Below, piece after piece: positions 8,421 through 15,912 of a stretch of 64,000 nt of DNA. The translations under genes and the position numbers were made by a program. The notes beneath the pieces are model-generated. The model was not told where the DNA came from and ran no database searches. It worked only from the letters and a program-made list of their open reading frames with translations. Every line of letters starts with the position of its first letter. The first letter of the stretch is position 1. The DNA is taken from contig NZ_CDBW01000042.1 in the NCBI RefSeq assembly GCF_000820145.1, positions 32,286-96,285 of the forward strand. The letters are read 5' to 3'. This DNA is from Aeromonas sobria (GTDB lineage Bacteria; Pseudomonadota; Gammaproteobacteria; Enterobacterales; Aeromonadaceae).

Positions 8421-8768
8421 ATGAAGCCTTGGATCATAGTGGTGTGGGGGTTACTCAGCCTGCCAGCCATGGCGGGTCAGGTGATCGTTAACCAGGGACT
8501 GTCTATTGGGGATACCTTTGCGTTGCGCGATCAACTGGCGCGCGAACACCAATGGCAGGAGTGGTTGCGCTATCAGCAGGCAATCAAGTGGCTGGAGGTA
8601 CTGCCGGTCAATTGCGAGCTGATGAGCCAACCGGGCGGTGGTTATCGCTGCGGTGGCGACTACTATCGCCCCTACCAGAAAGATGGCCGTGAAATATATA
8701 TTCAGGGCAATCCTGCCGGAGAAACAACCGGAACGTTGCCGCAAACACCCACAAAAAAGGCGCCATAA
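8421..8768 (+). CDS. Small secreted protein of unknown function
   Basis: A 115-aa protein with a signal peptide (KPWIIVVWGLLSLPAMAGQ), then a charged helical stretch (LREQ-type, around residues 35-60) and two cysteines (VNCEL, YRCGG). GAGGAGGG lies 5 nt before the ATG at 8421; an in-frame ATG at 8394 has no ribosome site. The stop codon falls inside the downstream terminator hairpin. No family recognised. Confidence 0.7.
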   Translation: MKPWIIVVWGLLSLPAMAGQVIVNQGLSIGDTFALRDQLAREHQWQEWLRYQQAIKWLEVLPVNCELMSQPGGGYRCGGDYYRPYQKDGREIYIQGNPAGETTGTLPQTPTKKAP

Positions 8769-8781
8769 GGCGCCTTTTTTT
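8753..8781. terminator. Shared terminator between convergent genes
   Basis: AAAAAAGGCGCC, ATA loop, AGGCGCC, then a T-run. It serves the plus-strand small secreted gene, whose stop codon is in the stem, and the minus-strand ppa gene. Confidence 0.9.
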
Positions 8782-8796
8782 CATCCCGAGCAGCGC

Positions 8797-9327
8797 TTAC
8801 TTGGCAGCGTAACGCTCGGCAGAGGTGATGATCTCGGCTTCGGCGGCAGCCTTGTCGCCCCAACCTTCAACCTTGACCCATTTACCTGCTTCCAGCTCTT
8901 TGTAGCGCTCGAAGAAGTGCTGGATCTGGGCTTTCAGCAGTTCCGGCAGATCGTTCACATCCTTGATGTGGTCGTACTGCTTGGTCAGCTTGGAGTGCGG
9001 CACGGCAACGATCTTGGCATCTTCGCCAGACTCGTCGGTCATCTTCAGTACGCCGACCGGGCGGCAGCGGATGACAGAGCCAGCCAGCAGCGGGTAAGGG
9101 GTCGGAACCAGTACGTCGACAGGGTCACCATCCAGAGAGAGGGTCGCGTTCACGTAGCCGTAGTTGCACGGATAGAACATCGGGGTGGACATGAAGCGAT
9201 CGACGAAAATTGCGCCGCTGTCTTTGTCGACTTCGTATTTGATCGGGTCGGCATTCTGCGGGATCTCGATGATGACATAGATATCGTCGGGCAGGCTCTT
9301 GCCAGCCGGTACCAGGTTCAGGCTCAT
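8797..9327 (-). CDS. ppa: Inorganic pyrophosphatase
   Basis: A 176-aa family I soluble inorganic pyrophosphatase, which hydrolyses pyrophosphate to phosphate and so drives biosynthetic reactions. The length matches E. coli Ppa. Diagnostic segments are YEVDKDSGAIFVDRFMSTPM, PCNYGYVNATLSLDGDPVDV with the catalytic DGDPVD acids, and KDVNDLPELLKAQIQHFFERYK. AAGGA precedes the ATG. A promoter with TATAAT lies at 9368-9373, and a 9-bp inverted repeat overlaps its -35 region. Confidence 0.97.
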   Translation of the reverse strand: MSLNLVPAGKSLPDDIYVIIEIPQNADPIKYEVDKDSGAIFVDRFMSTPMFYPCNYGYVNATLSLDGDPVDVLVPTPYPLLAGSVIRCRPVGVLKMTDESGEDAKIVAVPHSKLTKQYDHIKDVNDLPELLKAQIQHFFERYKELEAGKWVKVEGWGDKAAAEAEIITSAERYAAK

Positions 9328-9367
9328 GATTTTTCCTTCGTTGTTAGTATCAGGTTTGCAGGGCGAT

Positions 9368-9395
9368 ATTATAGCGATGTGATGTTAAATGACCA
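9368..9395 (-). promoter_or_regulatory. Probable ppa promoter
   Basis: On the minus strand: TGGTCA (-35, 9395-9390), 16-bp spacer, TATAAT (-10, 9373-9368), about 41 bp before the ppa start codon. Confidence 0.6.
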
Positions 9396-9419
9396 CATGT
9401 CAGCAGTGATTGTGGTCAT
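9389..9419. promoter_or_regulatory. Inverted repeat overlapping the ppa -35 element
   Basis: ATGACCACA (9389-9397) and TGTGGTCAT (9411-9419) form a perfect 9-bp inverted repeat with a 13-nt centre. One arm covers the proposed -35 of ppa. This is the layout of an operator for a dimeric regulator, which I cannot name. Confidence 0.45.
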
Positions 9420-9534
9420 CAGAAACGGGTGATGTGTGCTTTGCACTTATGAGGTGTCTGCAAAATGCAACAATGGCCCGTGGGGCACCGTGGCAGAGAT
9501 CGGGATATTTCCGCCATGGTGCCTCCATGCAGAG

Positions 9535-11115
9535 TCAAAGCGAGTAGGGGAGCCGCGACTCGTCAACCAGTCGCGACAGGGCTGCCACTATCTGGGGATC
9601 AAACTGGCTGCCGGAGCGGGACTGGATATATTCCATGGTTTGCGCCAGCGTCCAGGGCTCCTTGTAGGGGCGCTTGCTGAGCAGGGCATCGAATACATCG
9701 ACCACCGCCACGATGCGGGCCGAGAGAGGAATTTGCTGGCCAGCTAACTGTTGTGGATAGCCCTTGCCATCGAAATGTTCATGGTGGCCACGGGCGATTT
9801 CGGCCCCCAGCGAGAGATAACTGGTTCCCTCCACCATCTCCCCCGCCTTGTGCAGGATATCGGCACCAATACCGGCGTGTTGTTCCATGATGACTCGCTC
9901 GGGCGGATCAAATCGCCCCGGCTTGTGCAGAATATGGTCGGGCGTCCCCACCTTGCCCACATCGTGCAGGATGGAGGCCATGCCAATCATCTCGACAAAC
10001 TCCGGGGTCAGCTGCTCGGGATAGGCTGCCATCTGTTGCAGCTCTTCCACCAGTGCATCGGAGAGTTTTTGTACTCGCAATACGTGATCGCCAGTGTCAG
10101 AGTCGCGAAATTCTGCCAACGCGGCCAGTGCTACCACGGTGGCCTCCTGGGCGCGCAGCAACTGATTGTAGAGATAGAGATTGTCGTATGCTGCCGAGAT
10201 GCGCTGGCAGAAGACATCCAGCAGGTCGCACTCGAGTGGGTCAAGAGGCTGGGTCGGGGTGAAACTCAGCACAAACTCACGCCCATTCTGGGCGGCGATA
10301 TAGAGGGAGTCCTGCGGATGCTCAAAACGGTTACAGCGCGCCGCCAAGGCCTTGCTCACCGAGTCGTTGAGGGAGGGAAAGTCGGCAATCTTGCCATCGT
10401 CCAATAAGGTCTCGTAGTCACCGGTGGCTGCCAGGATCTCCAGCCCCAGCTCGCCGGGACGGCGCTCGGCGCAGATCGCCCCCTCGGTGCCCACATCGAG
10501 AATGGCGCTGATCTGTTTCAGTACGCCGGAGGCAAACTCCTTGAGCGAATGAAGGTGATAGAGATCGCCCGCCCCCTCCAGAATTTTGCCGAGTCCCTGG
10601 CGACTTTTATCGATGGCGCTGAGGGTTTCGTAAGAGCGCAGAGAGGCGATGACGGTGGTAAAGAGCTTTTGTACCGTCAGTTCGGTCTTGGTTTTGTAGT
10701 CGTTGATGTCGTAATCGAGGATCACCCGTTGCTCGGGGGCCTGGCCGGGCTGGCCGGTACGCAGCACGATGCGCACCAGCGAGTTGTGCATCTCGTTGCG
10801 GATCCGGTGCACCAGCCGCAGACCGGCATCTTCGGTCTCCATCACCACATCGAGCAGGATCAGCGCAATTTTGGGATTGGCCTCCAGCATGCGGCCAGCT
10901 TCGGTGCCGCTGTAGGCATTGAGTAGCTCCAGCGGGCGGGATTTGTAGTGAATGTTGGAGAGGGCCAGGCGAGTGGCGTGATGAATGTCTGGCTCGTCAT
11001 CGACGATCAGTACTTGCCATGGATTGAGTGCCTTGGGGACCACGACCTCGTCATCGTCGAGTTCGATGATATCGTCGTCCAGCCAGATGTCGTCCTTGTC
11101 TTGGGCACTGCTCAT
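9535..11115 (-). CDS. Response regulator with DUF3369 and HD-GYP domains
   Basis: A 526-aa cytoplasmic regulator. A receiver domain (about residues 33-160; LIVDDEPD and phospho-acceptor Asp in LILLDVVM near residue 89) is followed by a DUF3369 sensor-like middle (about 170-310) and an HD-GYP domain (about 325-520). Catalytic features are intact: HDVGKVGTPD near 384 and HHEHFDGKGYP near 445. HD-GYP proteins hydrolyse cyclic di-GMP, so this likely lowers c-di-GMP after phosphorylation. The partner kinase is not encoded nearby. The acidic N-terminal tail (WLDDDIIELDDDE) is unusual. Confidence 0.92.
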   Translation of the reverse strand: MSSAQDKDDIWLDDDIIELDDDEVVVPKALNPWQVLIVDDEPDIHHATRLALSNIHYKSRPLELLNAYSGTEAGRMLEANPKIALILLDVVMETEDAGLRLVHRIRNEMHNSLVRIVLRTGQPGQAPEQRVILDYDINDYKTKTELTVQKLFTTVIASLRSYETLSAIDKSRQGLGKILEGAGDLYHLHSLKEFASGVLKQISAILDVGTEGAICAERRPGELGLEILAATGDYETLLDDGKIADFPSLNDSVSKALAARCNRFEHPQDSLYIAAQNGREFVLSFTPTQPLDPLECDLLDVFCQRISAAYDNLYLYNQLLRAQEATVVALAALAEFRDSDTGDHVLRVQKLSDALVEELQQMAAYPEQLTPEFVEMIGMASILHDVGKVGTPDHILHKPGRFDPPERVIMEQHAGIGADILHKAGEMVEGTSYLSLGAEIARGHHEHFDGKGYPQQLAGQQIPLSARIVAVVDVFDALLSKRPYKEPWTLAQTMEYIQSRSGSQFDPQIVAALSRLVDESRLPYSL

Positions 11116-11225
11116 ATCGGGTCCGCCTCCAGGCGTTCAATGAGTATATTGACAGTATGCATGATCACCCCTCGCGGGATCACCAAGATACGTCTATATC
11201 GTGAGCTGGCTCCACCTCTTTATCT

Positions 11226-12107
11226 CTACTCGAAAGGTTCCAGATACCCCTGGATAGACTTCTTCAACCAGGCCAACACCTTGCCGTGATAGGCATTTTC
11301 CGCCAGATAGACGCCATAGTCCCGCCACTGCAGGCTGAACTTGTGTTTCAGGGTCAACAGGGAGCCCTGTCGCAGCTGGCTCTGGATCAGTGGCGAGGGG
11401 AGCACCGCCCAGCCCAGCCCGTCCAGTACCGCATTACGCATCAGCTCGAAGCTGGAGAGCCCGATATGCTTGCCGCCAACCGGCAGCAGGCTTTTGACAG
11501 AAAATTCATCCACATAGGAGAGGGTGACCTGGGTATGCTCGGTCAGATCCTGCTGCAGCACCCGCTTCAGGCTGGCCAGCGGATGGCTGGGGGCCACCAC
11601 CATCAGGGTGCGGATCGGGTTGAGCACGTCGATATTGAGGCCGCTGCGCTCCTGATCCTCGGTGATGAGGCCAAAAGCGGCATCGACGAAGCCCTCTTCC
11701 ACCAGCGCGGGCAGTTCGGGCGGGGAGGCGAGTACCAGCGAGATGCTGGTACCGGGAAACTGGCTGCGCAAGGCGGCCAGCAGCTCGCGCCACACCTGTT
11801 CGGGGATGGCATCATCGCGGGCGATCCGCAGTGCCACCTCGGCCCCCGACGCGTAATGCTCGCACTTCTGTTGCAGGCTGTTGGCCGCCTGCAACAGGCG
11901 GGTGCAGTCATCCAGCACCAGCTCGCCGATCTCGGTCAGCCGACTCTGGTTGGCGCCGCGTTCAAAAAGTTCGACGCCAAGCTCGACTTCAAGAGCCGCG
12001 ATGGCAGTACTGACGGCGCTGCGGCTCTTGCCAAGACGCCGGGCTGTACTGGCGATGGAGCCACTGTTGGCTGATTCTACAAAGAGTTCTATCTGATAGA
12101 GCTTCAT
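11226..12107 (-). CDS. LysR family transcriptional regulator
   Basis: A 293-aa LysR-type regulator: N-terminal winged helix-turn-helix (about residues 1-60; SGSIASTARRLGKSRSAVST) and a LysR substrate domain (about 88-290). It is divergent from the mdtJI-like pair with 157 bp between, the usual layout for a LysR protein controlling its neighbour. The effector cannot be inferred from the sequence. Regulation of the SMR genes is inference. Confidence 0.9.
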   Translation of the reverse strand: MKLYQIELFVESANSGSIASTARRLGKSRSAVSTAIAALEVELGVELFERGANQSRLTEIGELVLDDCTRLLQAANSLQQKCEHYASGAEVALRIARDDAIPEQVWRELLAALRSQFPGTSISLVLASPPELPALVEEGFVDAAFGLITEDQERSGLNIDVLNPIRTLMVVAPSHPLASLKRVLQQDLTEHTQVTLSYVDEFSVKSLLPVGGKHIGLSSFELMRNAVLDGLGWAVLPSPLIQSQLRQGSLLTLKHKFSLQWRDYGVYLAENAYHGKVLAWLKKSIQGYLEPFE

Positions 12108-12264
12108 GATGATGTGTCAGGACGGAGTGTTCTAGCACCACCTTAGCCCGACCTCTGATAGCAAGGCAAACCATCAGCGTCTGATAACTCGACGCTCAGC
12201 GATTCCTGCCCGCGCTACCACTGCGGCTATCATCTCTCCCGTCGCAGCAATTAAAGGAAAACAT

Positions 12265-12666
12265 ATGTTAATCAGTCGCATGCTTTTAGCGCGGATATTT
12301 TTGACGGGAGCCATCATCACCGAGGTGGCGGGGACATCCAGTATGGCGATGATCCCCGAGGATGCCGCGGGATGGATGAACTACCTGCCGATGTGGGTAC
12401 TGATCTCGATCTCTTACCTGTTACTGGCCAAAGCCGCCAAAACAATCTCCATTGGTATTGCGTTCGCGTTGTGGGAGGGGCTGGGGATTGCACTGATCAC
12501 CGTCGTCTCTGTGCTGTTCCTCGATTACAACCTGAACGCTCAGGAGCTGATCGGTCTGGCACTGGCAATAGTGGGTATTGTTATGGTGACCATGGGAGAA
12601 ACCCATGACGACCCGGTGACCAGCAGTGAAACAACTAATGCGAAGGAGGCGGTATGCACCCGTTAA
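12265..12666 (+). CDS. mdtJ: SMR family transporter subunit, MdtJ-like
   Basis: A 133-aa four-helix small multidrug resistance protein. Motifs EVAGTSSM and FALWEGLGIALITVVSVLF match the MdtJ subunit of the heterodimeric spermidine exporter MdtJI. The second helix region carries LISISYLLLAKAAK. AAAGGAAAA lies upstream of the ATG. It overlaps the next SMR gene by 13 nt, so the two products are probably co-translated as a heterodimer. Spermidine export is inferred from the E. coli homologue; other cations are possible. Confidence 0.82.
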   Translation: MLISRMLLARIFLTGAIITEVAGTSSMAMIPEDAAGWMNYLPMWVLISISYLLLAKAAKTISIGIAFALWEGLGIALITVVSVLFLDYNLNAQELIGLALAIVGIVMVTMGETHDDPVTSSETTNAKEAVCTR

Positions 12667-12974
12667 TTATCGTGTTTGGCGCGGCCCTGCTGGATATCGG
12701 TGCCAATATGGCGATCAACCGCTCGCGGGGGTTTCGCTACAAAGGGTGGGGCGTGCTGGGGATTATGCTGGTACTCGGCGCATTTACCCTGCTCTCCGAA
12801 GTGGTGAGCAGTGGCAAGATTGACCTGGCCGTGGCCTACGCCACCTGGGGTGCCATCGGTATTCTGGGTACCGCACTGGGTGGTTTGCTCATCTTCCGTG
12901 AGCGACTCAAGCCTATCGGCTGGGCTGGCATGATGGTGATGGCGCTGGCCGTCGCCATGCTGACCACCGCCTGA
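12654..12974 (+). CDS. mdtI: SMR family transporter subunit, MdtI-like
   Basis: A 106-aa second SMR subunit, similar in class to MdtI: IDLAVAYATWGAIGILGTAL corresponds to the conserved DLSVAYALWGGFGI region. A strong AAGGAGG precedes the ATG inside the end of the mdtJ-like gene. The usual SMR membrane glutamate in helix 1 is an aspartate here (ALLDIGANM), which is notable. A strong terminator follows. Confidence 0.8.
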   Translation: MHPLIIVFGAALLDIGANMAINRSRGFRYKGWGVLGIMLVLGAFTLLSEVVSSGKIDLAVAYATWGAIGILGTALGGLLIFRERLKPIGWAGMMVMALAVAMLTTA

Positions 12975-12990
12975 TAACGCTTTATCAATG

Positions 12991-13024
12991 AAAAAGCCGC
13001 CCGGTTCGCCGGGCGGCTTTTTGT
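12991..13024. terminator. Terminator after the mdtJI-like operon
   Basis: AAAAAGCCGCCCGG, TTCG loop, CCGGGCGGCTTTTT. Suits the plus-strand SMR pair and also the convergent minus-strand yaeR-like gene. Confidence 0.92.
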
Positions 13025-13063
13025 TTGGCCGATGATTTGGCCGATTGTTTGGCTGACGCAGAC

Positions 13064-13465
13064 TCAGCGTGGCGCTTCGTAGAGCTCCAGCGGCAGGCCG
13101 TCGGGGTCGGCGAAGAAGGTGAAGCGCTTGCCGGTCAGCTCGTCCACCCGTACCGGCTCTACCACCACCTGATGAGTCAGCAGATGGGCGATGACCCGGT
13201 CTAGATCGCTGACCCGAAAGGCGAGATGGCGCAGGCCGCAGGCTTCGGGCGTAGAGGGGCGGCTGGGGGTGATTGGGAAGCTGAACAGCTCCAGCTGGCT
13301 GCCATCCGGCAACGCCAGATCCAGTTTCCACGACTGGCGCGCCTCACGCAGGGTCTCGGCGATGATGGGCAGCCCCAGCACCTGGTGGTAGAAGTGGCGC
13401 GAGCGTTGGTAATCGCTGGCGATGATGGCCACATGGTGGATGGCGTCAAACAGCGGAAAGGTCAT
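13064..13465 (-). CDS. yaeR: VOC family protein, YaeR-like
   Basis: A 133-aa single-domain vicinal oxygen chelate protein close in character to E. coli YaeR: HHVAIIASDY, LELFSFP, PEACGLRHLAF and KRFTFFADPDGLPLELYE. Metal ligands expected of the fold (His in the first strand, His in LRHLAF, Glu in LELYE) are present. Its substrate is unknown; glyoxalase-like activity is only a family-level suggestion. It ends convergently with the SMR operon and lies just downstream of mrcB on the same strand. Confidence 0.9.
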   Translation of the reverse strand: MTFPLFDAIHHVAIIASDYQRSRHFYHQVLGLPIIAETLREARQSWKLDLALPDGSQLELFSFPITPSRPSTPEACGLRHLAFRVSDLDRVIAHLLTHQVVVEPVRVDELTGKRFTFFADPDGLPLELYEAPR

Positions 13466-13523
13466 GGTGCTTCCTTGTCAGCAGCATACTGAACGGGCAG
13501 CCTGTGCTACCCGTCCGGTTGAT

Positions 13524-15839
13524 TTAGTTGAAGAAACTACCGAGCAGGTCATCCAGTGCACTGCGCGGTGAGCTGCTGGCACAACCGGCCGGTGATCCCA
13601 TGGTGGCGGTCTTGGCCGGTACTTGCAGGCTGCCCGGACAGCCGTTGGTGACGTGGGTACCGCTGGCGCGGGAGAAGTTGGCCCAGCTGACCCCTTCCGG
13701 CATCTTTAGCCCCAGACTGTTGACGCCGCGCTGGCTCATGTAGCCGCTAAAGAGTTGCAATGCGCCGCTGGCACCGGTCAAGCCAGCCGGAGTGTTGTCA
13801 TCGCGACCGACCCAGATGCTGACCAGCTCGTTGTTGTCCAACCCGGCGAACCAGGAGTCGCGCAGTTCGTTGGTGGTGCCGGTCTTGGCGGCCATGGTGG
13901 CACCGGGGAACTTGGCACTCAGCGCGCGCGCCGTGCCCTGACTCACCGTCTTGGTCATGGCGAACAGGGTCAACCAGCTTGCTTGCTGGTCGGTGACCCG
14001 CTTGGCGGTCTGATCATGCTGATAGAGCAGGGCACCATCCCCATTGACCACGGCGCGAATGGCCGACAGCGGCTGGGTCAGCCCCTGATTGGCGATGGGC
14101 AGATACATCTGGTTCACCTCCATCGGGGAGAGGGCGACCGCCCCCAGCACCAGCGATGGATAGGGCTGGATCTCCTGCTGGACTCCCAGTTTGTGCAGGG
14201 TATCTACCACCTTCTCCAACCCCACCTGCAGACCCAGATTGACGGTCGGCACGTTGAGGGAGCTGGCCAGAGCATCCATTAGCGGCACGCTTTGGCGGAA
14301 CTTGCGATCGTAGTTTTGTGGTGTCCAGATCTGACCATCCTGACCGCGAATGCGGATCGGCTGGTCCTTGAGTGGGGTCGCCAGGGTCAGACCGTTAGAG
14401 AGGCCAGTCAGATAGACCGCCGGTTTGACCAAGGATCCAATCTGGCGGCGGGCATCCAGCGCCCGGTTGAAACCGGCGTAACGGGGATCCCGGCCTCCGA
14501 CCAGTGCCACCACTTCCCCTTTATGCCAGTCAGAGACCACCATGGCGGCTTCGAGGCGTTTTTTGCCACGCAGCTTCTCGATATCGCGCAGGCCGAACTC
14601 GACCGCCTGCTCGGCCGCATGCTGGGCGATAGGGTCGAGGCTGGTGAAGATCTTGAGGCCAGACTGTTTGAGCAGATCGGCTCCAAAGCGGCTCTGGATC
14701 TCCCGCTTGAGCAGCCCCATAAAGGCCGGGGTACGGCCATAACTCATCTGGCCACGGGCGATGATGCCAAGCGGCTGGCGGCTGGCCAGATCATACTCGG
14801 CCGGTTGCAGGCTGCCGTGATCCATCAGCAGTTTCAGCACCAGATCGCGGCGGGTTTTGGCCCGCTCCGGGAAACGCCAGGGATCGTAATAGGAGGGGCC
14901 CTTCACCAGCCCCACCAGCAGGGCGACCTGATCGATATCCAGCTCGTTGGCCGGAATACCGAAATAGAAGTAGGAGGCGAGGCCGAAGCCGTAGACCCCT
15001 TGCGAGAAGTTCTGCCCCAGATAGACCTCATTGAGGTAGGACTCGAGGATCTCGTCCTTGCTGTAGCGATAGTCGATCAGCACCGCCATGTAGGCTTCCT
15101 GCAGTTTGCGCCACAGGCTGCGCTCGCGGGTCAGGAAGAAGTTTTTGGCCAGCTGCTGGGTGAGGGTGCTGCCCCCTTGCACGGTGCGGCCCGCCAGCAG
15201 GTTTGCTGCCATGGCGCGGATGATGGCCACCGGCGAGACGCCGCCATGCTGGTAGAAGTCGCGATCCTCGGTGGTGAGCAGGGTCACCAGCAGGCTATCG
15301 GGCACCTCGGCGAGGCGGACCAGCAGGCGATCTTCCCGATCCTCGGTGTTGAGGCGATCGAGCAGCACCGGGTCCATCTGGGCGTAACCGAGCTGGCGCT
15401 GGTTCTCCAGCGACTGGATCCCTTCAAGACGCGGACCGTTGAAGGTGAGGCGCAGGCCACGGGCGCCATCGGCCCCGTCATAGAACTGGAACGGGCGGCG
15501 AATAAGCTCGATACGGTTGCCATTGATGCTGTATTCGCCGGGGGTATGGGGCTGACGCACCTGCTTGTAGCTCAGCATGTTGAGTTCGCGCAGCATTTGG
15601 GCCTGAGAGAGTCGCTGGCTGGGGTAGAGCTCCAGCGGGCGGCTGTAGACCATCACCGGCAGTTGCCACTTCTCGCCATCGAAGCGCTCGCGCACCTTGG
15701 TATCCAGATAGATGCCGAATACCACCATAAAGGCCGCCACCACCAGGGAGAGCTTGAAGCCAAGCCAGAACAGCTTGCGCCAGATGGTGCGTTTGGGAGC
15801 GGCCTTCTTGGGGGGGCTCTTGCGTCGTTGGGTTGCCAT
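13524..15839 (-). CDS. mrcB: Penicillin-binding protein 1B, bifunctional peptidoglycan synthase
   Basis: A 771-aa class A penicillin-binding protein. Order: short basic cytoplasmic tail, one membrane helix (about residues 25-48), UB2H-type domain (about 90-160), glycosyltransferase GT51 (catalytic TEDRDFYQHGGVSP near 190, then QGGSTLTQQLAKN), and transpeptidase with SLVKPAVYL (SxxK serine), SSLN and KTGTTNELRDSWF. It polymerises and cross-links peptidoglycan at the inner membrane. UB2H places it as PBP1b rather than PBP1a; the lipoprotein activator LpoB would be encoded elsewhere. The basic tail has KKAAPKR. Confidence 0.96.
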   Translation of the reverse strand: MATQRRKSPPKKAAPKRTIWRKLFWLGFKLSLVVAAFMVVFGIYLDTKVRERFDGEKWQLPVMVYSRPLELYPSQRLSQAQMLRELNMLSYKQVRQPHTPGEYSINGNRIELIRRPFQFYDGADGARGLRLTFNGPRLEGIQSLENQRQLGYAQMDPVLLDRLNTEDREDRLLVRLAEVPDSLLVTLLTTEDRDFYQHGGVSPVAIIRAMAANLLAGRTVQGGSTLTQQLAKNFFLTRERSLWRKLQEAYMAVLIDYRYSKDEILESYLNEVYLGQNFSQGVYGFGLASYFYFGIPANELDIDQVALLVGLVKGPSYYDPWRFPERAKTRRDLVLKLLMDHGSLQPAEYDLASRQPLGIIARGQMSYGRTPAFMGLLKREIQSRFGADLLKQSGLKIFTSLDPIAQHAAEQAVEFGLRDIEKLRGKKRLEAAMVVSDWHKGEVVALVGGRDPRYAGFNRALDARRQIGSLVKPAVYLTGLSNGLTLATPLKDQPIRIRGQDGQIWTPQNYDRKFRQSVPLMDALASSLNVPTVNLGLQVGLEKVVDTLHKLGVQQEIQPYPSLVLGAVALSPMEVNQMYLPIANQGLTQPLSAIRAVVNGDGALLYQHDQTAKRVTDQQASWLTLFAMTKTVSQGTARALSAKFPGATMAAKTGTTNELRDSWFAGLDNNELVSIWVGRDDNTPAGLTGASGALQLFSGYMSQRGVNSLGLKMPEGVSWANFSRASGTHVTNGCPGSLQVPAKTATMGSPAGCASSSPRSALDDLLGSFFN

Positions 15840-15912
15840 AAATCCTCTTTGCTTTCCTTTCTACTTGTTATGTCGCATTCGCGAACGTCCGATCGGGCTT
15901 AACCCATCGAAC

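Noticed and set aside
14292..15902. 536-codon plus-strand ORF opposite mrcB
   Set aside because: Antisense shadow of PBP1b, with low-complexity composition and no ribosome site.
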